Assembly (NCBI GenBank): GCA_021780105.1
Contig: JAJXZJ010000045.1
Coordinates: forward strand, 62,001-126,000
Reading direction: 5' to 3'
DNA: 64,000 bases
Source: a bacterium
Lineage (GTDB): Bacteria; Verrucomicrobiota; Verrucomicrobiia; Limisphaerales; J093
Part shown: positions 51,225-59,982 of the stretch, in pieces
Position numbering within the stretch: position 1 is the first letter of the stretch
Layout: each line of letters starts with the position of its first letter
Program-made: the position numbers and the translations under genes
Notes under the pieces: generated by a model
The model's database searches: none
What the model was told of the DNA's origin: nothing
What the model saw: only the letters and a program-made list of their open reading frames with translations

Positions 51225-53192
51225 ATGTCGGACGCCGCGCCAGCTTCCCGGACAACTGTTTGGGTGTGTGGGTGGATCTTGGGGCTGACGGCGGCCACAA
51301 AGGCGTTTGCCTTGCTTCACGGGGAAGGGCTGCTATGGCAGCCCCACCCGTTTCTCCCGGGGCCATATGTAGTTTATGTCTGGCTGAGTGTGGCGGCCGA
51401 GTTGGCGGTCCTGGGGACGCTCGCCTTGGTCGGACCTCGGGCCTATTTGACCGCTTGTTTGGGCCTTTCCGTGGTCTTCATTGGCTATCATGCGTTGGAA
51501 GCCGGCCTGGATGTGCCTACTCCCTGTCCGTGTCTGGGGGGCGTACTCGGTCATTGGAAACCGCTGGCAGGGGCCGAATCGGCACTCTCCTTTCTTCTCG
51601 CGAGTGCTCTGGCAGTCAGTTCGTTCGTCGGGCTTTTCCCCGTTTCCCCGCAGACACCAACGGCACCACGAATCCAGTCACCGCGGTTGCCCGCGGCGGT
51701 AGCGATGGGGCTGTGGCTCTTGGCGGGTGGCGCTGTCGTGTATCTTTGGCACGGGCGCATTTTGGCCGGCGATGAAGGCATGGAAGCCGCCAAATCGCTC
51801 CAACTGCTGGTGCGGCCGGCAAGTCTGGCGCAGATGTGGAATGATCAACCGCCCCTCTGGTCACAGATTGGCGCGGACCTCTTCCAGGTGTTTGGCCCCT
51901 CGATGACGGTCGGGCGGATCGCCGTTGTTCTCATCGGACTGTGCCTCCCGCTGACGTGGGCCATTTACTGGTCACGGGTGGGGATGCCGTGGGCGGCGGT
52001 GGTTTCGGTAGCGATGTTGTGGCTTACCGTCCCTTACTACTCCGCCGCCTTCATGCTGGAAGCGCCGGCCTATGCCGTCGGCCTGGCCGCCTTGATTCCA
52101 CTCGTGTGGCACGGGAATCGGCCCCTCCCGTGGTTGGTTTCAGTTTTGCTGGCCGCCTTGGCGCTTTCGCTCAAACTGACGGCTGCCTTCGCCCTCGTCG
52201 TGCCGTTTGCTTGGTTGTGCCAGCGCAACACCCGTCACGCGCTTAGTTGGGGATTCGCCGTCGTGGCTTTGACCGTGTTGGGTTCGTTGATCGAGGCTGG
52301 TTGGACTTGGAGGTTGATGGCCGCGTCGCACTTGAATTTCCGGGCTGAAGCAATTTGGCGCTATCATCTGGATCCGGCGGTATATGCACATGCTTGGTTT
52401 GTCTGTCTGCTTGCGGTTTTCGCAATCGCCAACCGATACGTCCAAAATCGGTTGTCCCCGATTGTTCCCTGGATAGCAGCGGCGGTCACGGCTTTGCTCA
52501 TCCACTTGTTACATCGCCCATTCTGGACTTACTACAATCTTCATCTGTTGGCGCCGATGGTGGCGTTGGCGGGAGCAGGCGCGGTGGACTTGTGGGAATT
52601 GCTTCGACAGACAAATCTCTCACGTTGGGAGTGTCGGGGTCTTGCGAGCGCGGTCACTGCTTTGGGCCTGTTCTGGGCTTGGCAACAGACACAACAAATC
52701 GCAATGACTTGCCGCACGGCCACGGTCGTCGCCACCTCGCCAATCACCGAGCAACTGCGTTCTTTGGAAAAAGGAGGACATACGGCCTTTTCCATGAATC
52801 CCACTTGGACCTTTGCCGCCCGCCAAGTTCAGACGCCACCGGAATTGACGATCGTCCCCTTGAAGCGCGTCTGGTCCGGCCAAATCAATGACACGTTGAT
52901 CGCCGGGTTGCTGGCATCCAATCATGTTGATGCCCTTGTTCTCAACCAAAGCGTCTTAAAGCAGTCGGTTTGGTCCAATCTGCTCGCGGCTTACTTGCCG
53001 ACGGCGCGGCAGGACGAAAGTATCCTGTTTGTTCGCCGCGCCTTGAAACCTAACCCCATTGACCTGGACGAAGCCAACGAAACAACTGTGGATCTGCGCC
53101 GACTTGGCCTCGGATCCGCGGTCAAGCCTTCAACCACTCCAACAGCCGGGAAATTCGATTTGCCCAAGGCAGATGAACGAAGGTCGGACTAG
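51225..53192 (+). CDS. MauE-like membrane domain fused to a GT39-like glycosyltransferase
   Basis: The 655-residue membrane protein starts MSDAAPASRTTVWVCGWILG. Residues ~10-150 form four helices with a Cys-Pro-Cys (TPCPCLGGVLGHW, near residue 101), as in MauE/DoxX-like redox membrane proteins. From ~160 a polytopic glycosyltransferase follows, with RILAGDEGMEAAKSLQLLVR holding an acidic pair near the first loop as in GT39/ArnT/PMT enzymes, then ten or so helices. The C-terminus (~residue 480 on) is a soluble domain. Such enzymes move sugars from polyprenyl phosphate to acceptors outside the membrane. Together with the Cys-rich peptide upstream and GtrA downstream this suggests glycosylation of an exported product. 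Confidence 0.65.
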   Translation: MSDAAPASRTTVWVCGWILGLTAATKAFALLHGEGLLWQPHPFLPGPYVVYVWLSVAAELAVLGTLALVGPRAYLTACLGLSVVFIGYHALEAGLDVPTPCPCLGGVLGHWKPLAGAESALSFLLASALAVSSFVGLFPVSPQTPTAPRIQSPRLPAAVAMGLWLLAGGAVVYLWHGRILAGDEGMEAAKSLQLLVRPASLAQMWNDQPPLWSQIGADLFQVFGPSMTVGRIAVVLIGLCLPLTWAIYWSRVGMPWAAVVSVAMLWLTVPYYSAAFMLEAPAYAVGLAALIPLVWHGNRPLPWLVSVLLAALALSLKLTAAFALVVPFAWLCQRNTRHALSWGFAVVALTVLGSLIEAGWTWRLMAASHLNFRAEAIWRYHLDPAVYAHAWFVCLLAVFAIANRYVQNRLSPIVPWIAAAVTALLIHLLHRPFWTYYNLHLLAPMVALAGAGAVDLWELLRQTNLSRWECRGLASAVTALGLFWAWQQTQQIAMTCRTATVVATSPITEQLRSLEKGGHTAFSMNPTWTFAARQVQTPPELTIVPLKRVWSGQINDTLIAGLLASNHVDALVLNQSVLKQSVWSNLLAAYLPTARQDESILFVRRALKPNPIDLDEANETTVDLRRLGLGSAVKPSTTPTAGKFDLPKADERRSD

Positions 53193-53269
53193 GCTTGCAG
53201 CGGAAGCTTGCCACCGATGGAAAATCTGGCTTCGTTGTTGGCCGGCATCGCCTCGCTAGCTGCCATCTT

Positions 53270-53746
53270 GTGACTGTGCATGGATCTCGCTCCAACTCGC
53301 GGCTACAAACCACGGGCGTGCAGTTCATGAAATTCTGCTTGGTGGGCGTCAGTGGGGTGGCGGTGGATATGATGGTGCTCCATCTTTTGGCCAGCCCTGC
53401 TCACTACGGTTGGAACGTGAGTTTCAGCAAGCTGTGTTCGGCGGAGGCCGCGCTGCTGAACAATTTCTTTTGGAATGAAGTTTGGACCTTTCGCGCCGCA
53501 GCAAGGGGCCAACGGACCGCTGCCGCCGTGGCGCGTCGGCTCTGGCGCTTTCATGCCATCTGTGGCATCGGAATTGGACTCGCTGTTGGTTTGCTCCACG
53601 TGTTTTACGGCTTGATCGGGATCAATCTGTATGTGGCCAATTTGCTGGCAATTGTTCTCTTAACGCTCTGGAATTTCTCGATGAACGCCGTGTTCAACTG
53701 GCGTGTCAGGGCCCAGGGAAACGTGTTGCGCGCACCGCGGGCGTGA
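53270..53746 (+). CDS. GtrA-family membrane protein
   Basis: The product (about 158 residues from GTG 53270; the frame is open back to TTG 53195, and ATG 53327 would give 139) shows the GtrA pattern. FMKFCLVGVSGVAVDMMVLH is followed by a second helix, the typical LLNNFFWNEVWTFR, and a C-terminal NAVFNWRVRAQ. There are four membrane helices. GtrA proteins are linked with flipping of polyprenyl-phosphate sugars. This fits the GT39-like gene 78 bp upstream. The stop codon is one base before the clpC fragment, so the 3' end may have been trimmed at the junction. Confidence 0.75.
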   Translation: MTVHGSRSNSRLQTTGVQFMKFCLVGVSGVAVDMMVLHLLASPAHYGWNVSFSKLCSAEAALLNNFFWNEVWTFRAAARGQRTAAAVARRLWRFHAICGIGIGLAVGLLHVFYGLIGINLYVANLLAIVLLTLWNFSMNAVFNWRVRAQGNVLRAPRA

Positions 53747-53747
53747 A

Positions 53748-53903
53748 ATGCGCCGCGCCGTCGAGCGGTACCTCGAAGACCCGCTGGCCGAGGAAATCAT
53801 CCGCGGCAACTTGCACGAAAACGAGCCGATCCAGGTTCACGTCGAAGGCGACAAACTCGTCTTCAGCCAGACGGAAGCCCCGCACAACGCGGTGTCCACC
53901 TGA
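53748..53903 (+). pseudogene. clpC: Remnant of the clpC 3' end (right copy)
   Basis: A 51-residue in-frame fragment begins [20 protein letters not shown] and ends with the natural stop at 53901. It matches the last ~52 residues of ClpC but differs in places, for example [16 protein letters not shown] where the intact gene has [16 protein letters not shown]. No upstream part of clpC is present. It is best read as the original 3' end left after an element entered clpC. It is unlikely to be translated usefully, though it could be co-translated from the GtrA message. Confidence 0.85.
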
Positions 53904-54038
53904 TCGGTCGCGGCGGCTCAATCCGGGACCTTCTCATCACCGAACCACCTGTACGCTGTTTGCTGCGCGTGCAGGGGCGAGTTGGTGTTTCAGCCGGCAT
54001 TTGACGCCGCCCGGCGTCTTGTCCAGAGTCCCCCCGCC

Positions 54039-54497
54039 ATGGCACACATCCATGAGAAGATTGATTTCACGGTGACGGTCATCGTTGTCCGTCAGCGGAA
54101 GGTGCTCCTGGTTCACCACCGACGGCTGAACGCATGGCTCCCGCTGGGCGGCCATATCGAACTGGACGAAGAACCGGAGACCGCCGCGCTGCGCGAGACG
54201 AAGGAGGAAAGCGGCCTGGACGTGGAATTGATTGGCGAACGGCCGCCAACGACCGGCCAAACCACGCGTGCCTTGATCGCGCCGCGGTTCCTCGACATTC
54301 ACCAGATCACGCCCACGCACCAGCACATCGGCATGATTTATCTGGCCCGCCCGCGCAATGGTTCTGTGCGGTTGGCCGCCGCTGAACACTTCGCCATCCG
54401 CTGGTGCGCCAGCGGGGAACTCGATACACTCCAGCCACCCATGTCGGATGCCGTGAAATGGTATTGCCGGCAGGCGTTGGCGGAAGTTGAGGGTTGA
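54039..54497 (+). CDS. Nudix hydrolase
   Basis: The 152-residue protein contains a full Nudix box, GGHIELDEEPETAALRETKE followed by ESGL, in the middle. It begins MAHIHEKIDFTVTVIVVRQR, giving the first strand. No signal peptide. It probably hydrolyses a nucleoside diphosphate linked to some moiety. The start at ATG 54039 agrees with conserved length; extension to 53982 is not convincing. It lies 49 bp before the MFS gene on the same strand. Confidence 0.88.
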   Translation: MAHIHEKIDFTVTVIVVRQRKVLLVHHRRLNAWLPLGGHIELDEEPETAALRETKEESGLDVELIGERPPTTGQTTRALIAPRFLDIHQITPTHQHIGMIYLARPRNGSVRLAAAEHFAIRWCASGELDTLQPPMSDAVKWYCRQALAEVEG

Positions 54498-54545
54498 GCG
54501 CATCGGGCCGGGCAACTATCCGCCGCTACGAACTGGCAGGTTCCC

Positions 54546-55727
54546 ATGTTTTTGCCGCGTGTCAAAATCGGCGTCTTCGTCCTCGAGGGAATGAACTCCC
54601 TCGCGACCTCGCTGTATTTCAACTATCTGTTCTTCCACATGCGGGAGCAGTTCGGGTTTGGCAACCTGGGCAACCTGCTCCTGTGCGCCGTCAGCGGCTT
54701 CGTTTACATGTTGGTGGCGCAATTCGGCGGGCGGTTCGCGCAGCGGCATGGTTATTTTTTCGCGCTACGCATCGGCTTCTCCGTCATGGCGGTGGCGCTC
54801 GTGTTGGGCAGCTTCGCCGGCACCGTGCCGGAGTGCTTCGCCACAATGATCCTCTGGACGCTCGGCATGTCCTTCACCTGGCCAACGCTGGAGGCCACGA
54901 TCAGCGAGCAGGAACCACCCGCGCGCCTGCAACGGCTGATCGGCATCTACAACGTCGTCTGGGCCAGCGGCACCGCACTGGCGTATTTCATCGGCGGCGC
55001 CATGCTGGAGAAACTGGGGCCGCTCAGCATCTTTCTCGTGCCGGCAGCCCTGCATGTTGCGCAACTTGGTCTGCTGACCTGGCTGGCCCACCTGAACCGC
55101 CACGCGACCAGCGCACCAGCGGCTTTTGTGGCCGGCCTGTCGGCAGAAACCGCGTCGCGCCGCTCGCCTGTGCCACCGGCGATGTTTCTAAAGATGGCGC
55201 TGCTGGCGAACCCTTTCGCCTACCTTGCCATGAACGCCCTGCTGCCGGTCATCCCGCAGGTTTCCGCGAAGCTGGGTCTCACGCCAATGTTCGCGGGCTT
55301 CTTCTGTTCGGTCTGGTTCTTTGCGCGGGCGGCCTCGTTCGTGGTGCTGTGGCAGTGGACCGGCTGGCACTACCGTTTTCGCTGGCTGGCCGGCGCTTAC
55401 GTGGCCATGGCGCTGGGGTTTGCCGTAATTTTGCTGGACGCCCATCTTTGGTTCCTGGTGCTGGCGCAAATCGTTTTTGGCGCCGCAGTCGGCCTGATTT
55501 ATTATTCCTCGCTGTTCTACTCGATGGACGTGGGCGAGACCAAAGGCGAGCATGGGGGTTTCCACGAGTCGGCCATCGGCGCGGGAATTTGTGCCGGCCC
55601 GGCGGTCGGCGCGGCGGCATTGCGGTTCTTCCCGGAGGCGCCGAACATGAACATATGGGCGGTCGGCGGGCTGCTGGCGATTGGTTTTCTGGTCCTGCAG
55701 CGTCTGCGCCACCGGCGTGCGGGCTGA
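54546..55727 (+). CDS. MFS transporter
   Basis: The 393-residue protein has twelve hydrophobic helices with a central loop around residues 195-215, starting MFLPRVKIGVFVLEGMNSLA. Motif A-like residues between helices 2 and 3 read QFGGRFAQRHGYFFALRIGF. Substrate unknown. Stop lies ~40 bp before the cinA start, and both could share a transcript. Confidence 0.85.
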   Translation: MFLPRVKIGVFVLEGMNSLATSLYFNYLFFHMREQFGFGNLGNLLLCAVSGFVYMLVAQFGGRFAQRHGYFFALRIGFSVMAVALVLGSFAGTVPECFATMILWTLGMSFTWPTLEATISEQEPPARLQRLIGIYNVVWASGTALAYFIGGAMLEKLGPLSIFLVPAALHVAQLGLLTWLAHLNRHATSAPAAFVAGLSAETASRRSPVPPAMFLKMALLANPFAYLAMNALLPVIPQVSAKLGLTPMFAGFFCSVWFFARAASFVVLWQWTGWHYRFRWLAGAYVAMALGFAVILLDAHLWFLVLAQIVFGAAVGLIYYSSLFYSMDVGETKGEHGGFHESAIGAGICAGPAVGAAALRFFPEAPNMNIWAVGGLLAIGFLVLQRLRHRRAG

Positions 55728-55767
55728 AGATCCTCGGTGCGAGCGATCCACTTCAACCTTCCCTTGC

Positions 55768-57039
55768 GTGAACATCGAACTCATCAACACGGGCAGTGAG
55801 CTGATGCTGGGACGCGTGCTCAACACGCACCAGCAATGGCTCTGCCGGCAGCTTGCCGACCGCGGCTACGTGGTGTCGCGCCAGGTCGCGGTGGCGGACA
55901 CGGCGGCAGAAATCCAGCAGGCCGTGCGCGAAGCGCTCTCCCGCGCCGACCTCGTCATCACGACCGGCGGTCTGGGACCAACAACCGACGACCTGACGCG
56001 CGACGCCATTGCCCAGCTACTCGGCCGGCAACTGCACGAAGATGCGGCCATCGCCGCCAGCCTCGAAACCTGGTTCACCAGCCGGAAACGCCCGATGCCG
56101 CCGAGCATCCGCATCCAGGCGATGGTGCCGGAAGGCGCGCTCGTGCTGCCCAATGCCAACGGCACCGCGCCGGGCCTCATCATGGAAGCACCAACTCCGG
56201 CAGGCACACCGGTCAACCGCGCAGCGTGGCTCGTCATGTTGCCCGGCCCGCCGCGGGAACTCCGGCCGATGTTCAACGACCAGGTCCTGCCGTGGCTGAC
56301 GCGCCAGTTTCCAGTGGCGGAGCCGTTCACCTGCCGCACGCTGCGCACGACCGGCATTGGCGAATCCGCAGTGCAGGAGCGCATCGCCGGTCCGCTGGCT
56401 GACCTGGTGAAACGCGGCCTGGAAATCGGCTACTGCGCCCGCGTCGGGGAAGTGGATGTGCGACTCATCGCACGCGGCAAACACGGCGCGAGCGTCGTTG
56501 CGGAAGCCGAATCACAAGTTCGCGAGTTGGTTGGACGGCACATTTTCGGCGTTGAGGATGACACGCTCGAAGCCGCGGTCGTGCGCCGGCTCACCGAGCG
56601 CCGGCAAACGCTGGCGGTGGCCGAGTCCTGCACCGGCGGCCGGCTCGCCAGCCGGATCACCGACGTGCCTGGCGCGTCGGCCGTGTTCCTTGGCGGCGCC
56701 GTGGCCTACAGCAACGCGCTCAAGCAAAGCCTGCTCGGCGTCCGCGCGGAAACCCTCGCCGCGCACGGCGCGGTCAGCGAAGCCACCGCCCGCGAAATGG
56801 CTGAAGGCGCGCGGCTGCGGTTTGGCGCGGACTTCGCGCTGGCCGTCACCGGCATCGCCGGGCCGACCGGCGGCACCGACGCGAAGCCGGTCGGCACGGT
56901 GTTCATTGCGCTGGCAACGGCGGAACGCACGACGGTGCTCGCGCCCGTGAACCGTTACGACCGCGAGACGTTCAAAAACGTCACCAGCCAGCAGACGCTC
57001 GAACTGCTGCGGCAGGAGCTGGTGGCCTTGCCTGCTTGA
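55768..57039 (+). CDS. cinA: CinA-family nicotinamide mononucleotide deamidase-like protein
   Basis: The 423-residue protein starts at GTG 55768 (VNIELINTGSELMLGRVLNT). The N-terminal MoCF-like domain has TGGLGPTTDDLTRDAIAQLL and VMLPGPPRELRPMFND. The C-terminal PncC-like domain has VAESCTGGRLASRITDVPGA, VAYSNALKQSLLGV, and AVTGIAGPTGGTDAKPVGTV. Such proteins deamidate NMN in the pyridine-nucleotide salvage path; in some bacteria the name comes from competence induction. The domains are both present and full length. Confidence 0.93.
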   Translation: MNIELINTGSELMLGRVLNTHQQWLCRQLADRGYVVSRQVAVADTAAEIQQAVREALSRADLVITTGGLGPTTDDLTRDAIAQLLGRQLHEDAAIAASLETWFTSRKRPMPPSIRIQAMVPEGALVLPNANGTAPGLIMEAPTPAGTPVNRAAWLVMLPGPPRELRPMFNDQVLPWLTRQFPVAEPFTCRTLRTTGIGESAVQERIAGPLADLVKRGLEIGYCARVGEVDVRLIARGKHGASVVAEAESQVRELVGRHIFGVEDDTLEAAVVRRLTERRQTLAVAESCTGGRLASRITDVPGASAVFLGGAVAYSNALKQSLLGVRAETLAAHGAVSEATAREMAEGARLRFGADFALAVTGIAGPTGGTDAKPVGTVFIALATAERTTVLAPVNRYDRETFKNVTSQQTLELLRQELVALPA

Positions 57040-57123
57040 GGGCAGGGTCAATAATCTCCGAGACCCAACTCGCTTTCCCCGGAATTGACTGGCCCGTTCC
57101 GGCTGTTTATGCTTGGCGCCGCG

Positions 57124-57918
57124 ATGCTTGAGCAGACTGTCCAGATCGTTGCCAACGAGCGCGACCGCAACCTCTATTTCCGGCTCGTGATGCGTGCGCC
57201 GCAAATCGCCCCGCTCGTGCAACCAGGACAATTCGCCCACCTCCGCATTCCGCCGTTGAAAGCCGCGTTGCTGCGGCGGCCCTTCAGCATTTTTCAGGTC
57301 GAGGACGACACCTTCTCGATCCTCTACAAAACCGTCGGCCAGGGCACGGAGGTTCTGTCCCGGATGCGCGCCGGCGAGGAACTGAGCGCCATCGGTCCGC
57401 TTGGCCACGGCTTCACGACTCCGCGTGCCGGTGGGGAAACACCACTGCTGGTGGCCGGCGGTTACGGCATGGCGGCGATGTTTTTGCTGGCGCAACGCTC
57501 ACCGCAAAACGGCATCGTGTTTGTCGGCGGCCGGCGGCGCGAGGACATTCTCTGCGAGGACGAATTCCGTGCGCTTGGCTGGGAGGTGCGCGCCACGACC
57601 GAGGACGGCAGTTACGGTGAAAAAGGTTTGGTCACGCAACCATTGCTGGCAGAAATCCAAAATCCGAAATCCAAAATCCGAAATTACAAGCTGTTCGCCT
57701 GCGGCCCGACGCCGATGCTCAAGGCCGTGGGCGCGCTGGCAGCGGAGTTCGACGTGCCGGCAGAGCTTTCGATGGACGAGCACATGTGCTGCGGCGTAGG
57801 CGTGTGCCTGACCTGCGTCATCCCGGTGAAATCCGGTGACGGTTGGAAATATCAACGCACCTGCACCGAGGGGCCGGTGTTCGACGCGCGGCAGATTGTC
57901 TGGGAAGGAATCCGGTAA
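57124..57918 (+). CDS. PyrK-like dihydroorotate dehydrogenase electron-transfer subunit
   Basis: The 264-residue protein has a ferredoxin-reductase-like FAD domain (LRRPFSIFQVEDDTFSILYK; VGQGTEVLSRM), an NAD-binding part (LLVAGGYGMAAMFLLAQRSP), and a C-terminal 2Fe-2S Cys set (MCCGVGVCLTC; YQRTCTEGPVFD). This matches PyrK, but the same layout occurs in other FNR-like electron-transfer subunits, and no pyrD gene is nearby. An odd feature is a short AT-rich repeat inside the gene at 57651-57686, which encodes IQNPKSKIRNYKL. Confidence 0.82.
   Translation: MLEQTVQIVANERDRNLYFRLVMRAPQIAPLVQPGQFAHLRIPPLKAALLRRPFSIFQVEDDTFSILYKTVGQGTEVLSRMRAGEELSAIGPLGHGFTTPRAGGETPLLVAGGYGMAAMFLLAQRSPQNGIVFVGGRRREDILCEDEFRALGWEVRATTEDGSYGEKGLVTQPLLAEIQNPKSKIRNYKLFACGPTPMLKAVGALAAEFDVPAELSMDEHMCCGVGVCLTCVIPVKSGDGWKYQRTCTEGPVFDARQIVWEGIR
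57651..57686 (+). repeat. In-frame AT-rich direct repeat inside the pyrK-like gene
   Basis: The core AAATCCAAAATCCGAAAT is given with a shifted copy, so AAATCCAAAATCCG occurs twice in tandem (at 57653 and 57668). It adds a short segment (EIQNPKSKIRN) to the NAD-binding domain. It contrasts in base composition with the GC-rich surroundings, like an inserted dispersed repeat that kept the frame. Confidence 0.6.
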
Positions 57919-57987
57919 GCGCATTTTGCCGGCTTCCGCCTTGCAGCAGCGGCGCGGGCGTGCCAGAACATGCGGCACGCAACGCAC

Positions 57988-59484
57988 ATGAACCGTATCG
58001 TCCACCTCCTCGCCACGTCGCTCGCCCTGCTGGGCGCGGGTTCCATTTTCGCCGCCACGTCCTCGAACGCCCTGCCCCGCAGCACGCCGGAGGCAGAGGG
58101 CGTTTCGTCCACCGCCATTCTCGATTTCGTTCAAACCGCTGACCGCGAGATTGACGCGCTGCACAGCTTTATGCTGGTGCGGCACGGCCACGTCGTCGCC
58201 GAGGGTTGGTGGACGCCCTACGCCGCGAACACGCCGCACGAGTTGTATTCGTTGAGCAAGAGTTTCACCTCGACGGCCGTGGGCTTGGCGATCGCCGAGG
58301 GCAAGCTGAGCCTGGACGACACGGTGCTGTCCTTCTTCCCCGACGACGCGCCGGCGAACCCCAGCGCAAATCTGAAGGTGATGCGCATCCGCGGTTTGCT
58401 GTGCATGTCCACCGGCCACGAAAAGGAACCTCCGACGAGCGCGGACCAGGTTTGCGCCCGGACGTTTCTGGCCCAGCCGGTGCCGTTCAAACCGGGCACG
58501 CATTTCCTCTACAACACCGCCGCCACGTTCATGCTTTCGGCGATCGTGCAGAAGGTGACCGGACAAACGGTCCACGACTTTCTGGAGCCGCGGTTGTTTG
58601 AACCGCTCGGCATCGGCCAGCCGACGTGGGACACCAATTTTCAGGGGATTTCGCTCGGTGGCTACGGACTCAGCGTCCGCACGGAGGACATTGCGCGCTT
58701 CGGGCAACTCTACCTGCAGAAGGGCCAATGGCACGGCAAACAGTTGGTCCCCGCCGCGTGGGTCGCCACCGCCACGGCACACCAGACTTCGAACGGAAGC
58801 AACCCGAACAGCGACTGGGATCAAGGCTACGGCTTCCAGTTCTGGCGCTGCCGGCACGGGGCGTTCCGCGGCGACGGCGCCTTCGGGCAATACTGCATTG
58901 TGATGCCGGAGCAGGACGCGGTGGTCGCCATCACCAGCGGCGTGAAGGACATGCAGGCGGTGTTGAACCTCGTCTGGGACAAGCTGCTGCCGGGCATGAA
59001 GCCGCACCGGTTGTCCAAAAACCTTGCCGCGCAGAAGCAACTCCAGCAACGGCTGGCGACCCTGGTGCTGCACACGCCGGCTGGCGCCGCGTCCTCGCCG
59101 GTGCTGGCGCAAATCAGCGGCCGTAAATATGTCTTCCCCCCGAATGACCAAAAGCTGGAGTCCGTCCAACTCAACGCCGGCAACACTTCGGGCGCGGCGA
59201 CGTTGATCGTCCGGGTCAACGGCAACGACCAGCAGATCGTTTGCGGCCACGGCGAGTGGCGCAAAGGCCGATTTCCGATGGGCGCCGGTCCGGCCAAGGC
59301 CGCGGCGGGGAGCGGCGCGTGGACCGCAGAGGACACGTATGTGGCGAAACTCTGCTTCTACGAAACGCCCTTCTGCCTGACGCTGAAGCTGCGCTTCGCC
59401 GGCAGTCAGGTTTTCGACGACTCCGAGTTCAACGTCGCCTTCGGGCCGACCCAGCGGCCGCAACTTGTGGGCGAGGCCAGGTAG
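57988..59484 (+). CDS. Secreted serine hydrolase, class C beta-lactamase fold
   Basis: The 498-residue protein has a signal peptide (MNRIVHLLATSLALLGAGSI). The penicillin-binding/beta-lactamase core carries S-x-x-K as LYSLSKSFTSTAVG (Ser88, Lys91) and Y-x-N as FLYNTAATFM (~175). The third box is not obvious; it may be the GDGAFGQYCIVMPEQDAVVA region (His/Lys-Thr-Gly replaced). The last ~120 residues form a beta-rich add-on. It probably is an esterase or peptidase acting on a cell-wall or secreted substrate. A start at 57970 is possible. Confidence 0.85.
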   Translation: MNRIVHLLATSLALLGAGSIFAATSSNALPRSTPEAEGVSSTAILDFVQTADREIDALHSFMLVRHGHVVAEGWWTPYAANTPHELYSLSKSFTSTAVGLAIAEGKLSLDDTVLSFFPDDAPANPSANLKVMRIRGLLCMSTGHEKEPPTSADQVCARTFLAQPVPFKPGTHFLYNTAATFMLSAIVQKVTGQTVHDFLEPRLFEPLGIGQPTWDTNFQGISLGGYGLSVRTEDIARFGQLYLQKGQWHGKQLVPAAWVATATAHQTSNGSNPNSDWDQGYGFQFWRCRHGAFRGDGAFGQYCIVMPEQDAVVAITSGVKDMQAVLNLVWDKLLPGMKPHRLSKNLAAQKQLQQRLATLVLHTPAGAASSPVLAQISGRKYVFPPNDQKLESVQLNAGNTSGAATLIVRVNGNDQQIVCGHGEWRKGRFPMGAGPAKAAAGSGAWTAEDTYVAKLCFYETPFCLTLKLRFAGSQVFDDSEFNVAFGPTQRPQLVGEAR

Positions 59485-59517
59485 GCGCCCGCCGAACGGA
59501 ACCACCCCGCCCGCCCC

Positions 59518-59982
59518 TCACGCCGCGGATACCAAGGCTTCCGGTTCAGCGACACCGCGAGCGACGGCCCAGGCGGATGCCAACGTGGACAGGGTTTCGG
59601 TCTGCAATTCATGCTCTAACAGGGGAAAGGCCCGGCGTTCCTCCCCGGCGAAATGCGCCCGCGAGAACGACATGGCCGCCCGTAAATCCCGCCGCGCCTC
59701 TTCGGGACTCTGCGCCGCCCGGACCTTTTGCCAGCGGTTGTCCATTTCGTGATGCTCGTCATACAGCAGATCGAACTGGCCCCGATCCGCCAGCATGTAG
59801 GCCAGCACGATCAGCACGTAGTTCTCTTCCACATCGGCGTGCCGTCGTAACAACGTCTCGATCAACCCGGCCAATCGTTGGATTTCCGCCAGCGAGTCAA
59901 TGTCCGGCAAGACGCTTTCAAGATAGTCAAACATGGCGCCGAACACTCGGTGCTCCGTGATCAAACCGTCGGTGATCTTCAT
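59518..59982 (-). CDS. Hemerythrin-like protein
   Basis: The 154-residue helical protein has the His/Glu set expected of hemerythrin: GLITEHRVFGAMFDYLES, LLRRHADVEENYVLIVLAYM, LLYDEHHEMDNRWQK, and SRAHFAGEERRAFPLLEHEL. It would bind two irons and O2 or NO. Start MKITDGLITEH was chosen because the longer frame lacks conserved features. It converges on the serine-hydrolase gene with a 33-bp gap. Confidence 0.85.
   Translation of the reverse strand: MKITDGLITEHRVFGAMFDYLESVLPDIDSLAEIQRLAGLIETLLRRHADVEENYVLIVLAYMLADRGQFDLLYDEHHEMDNRWQKVRAAQSPEEARRDLRAAMSFSRAHFAGEERRAFPLLEHELQTETLSTLASAWAVARGVAEPEALVSAA

Noticed and set aside
53703-53903. An independent small gene starting at the ATG-like codon 53703
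   Set aside because: The first 15 codons belong to GtrA sequence in another frame and the rest is the clpC 3' remnant.
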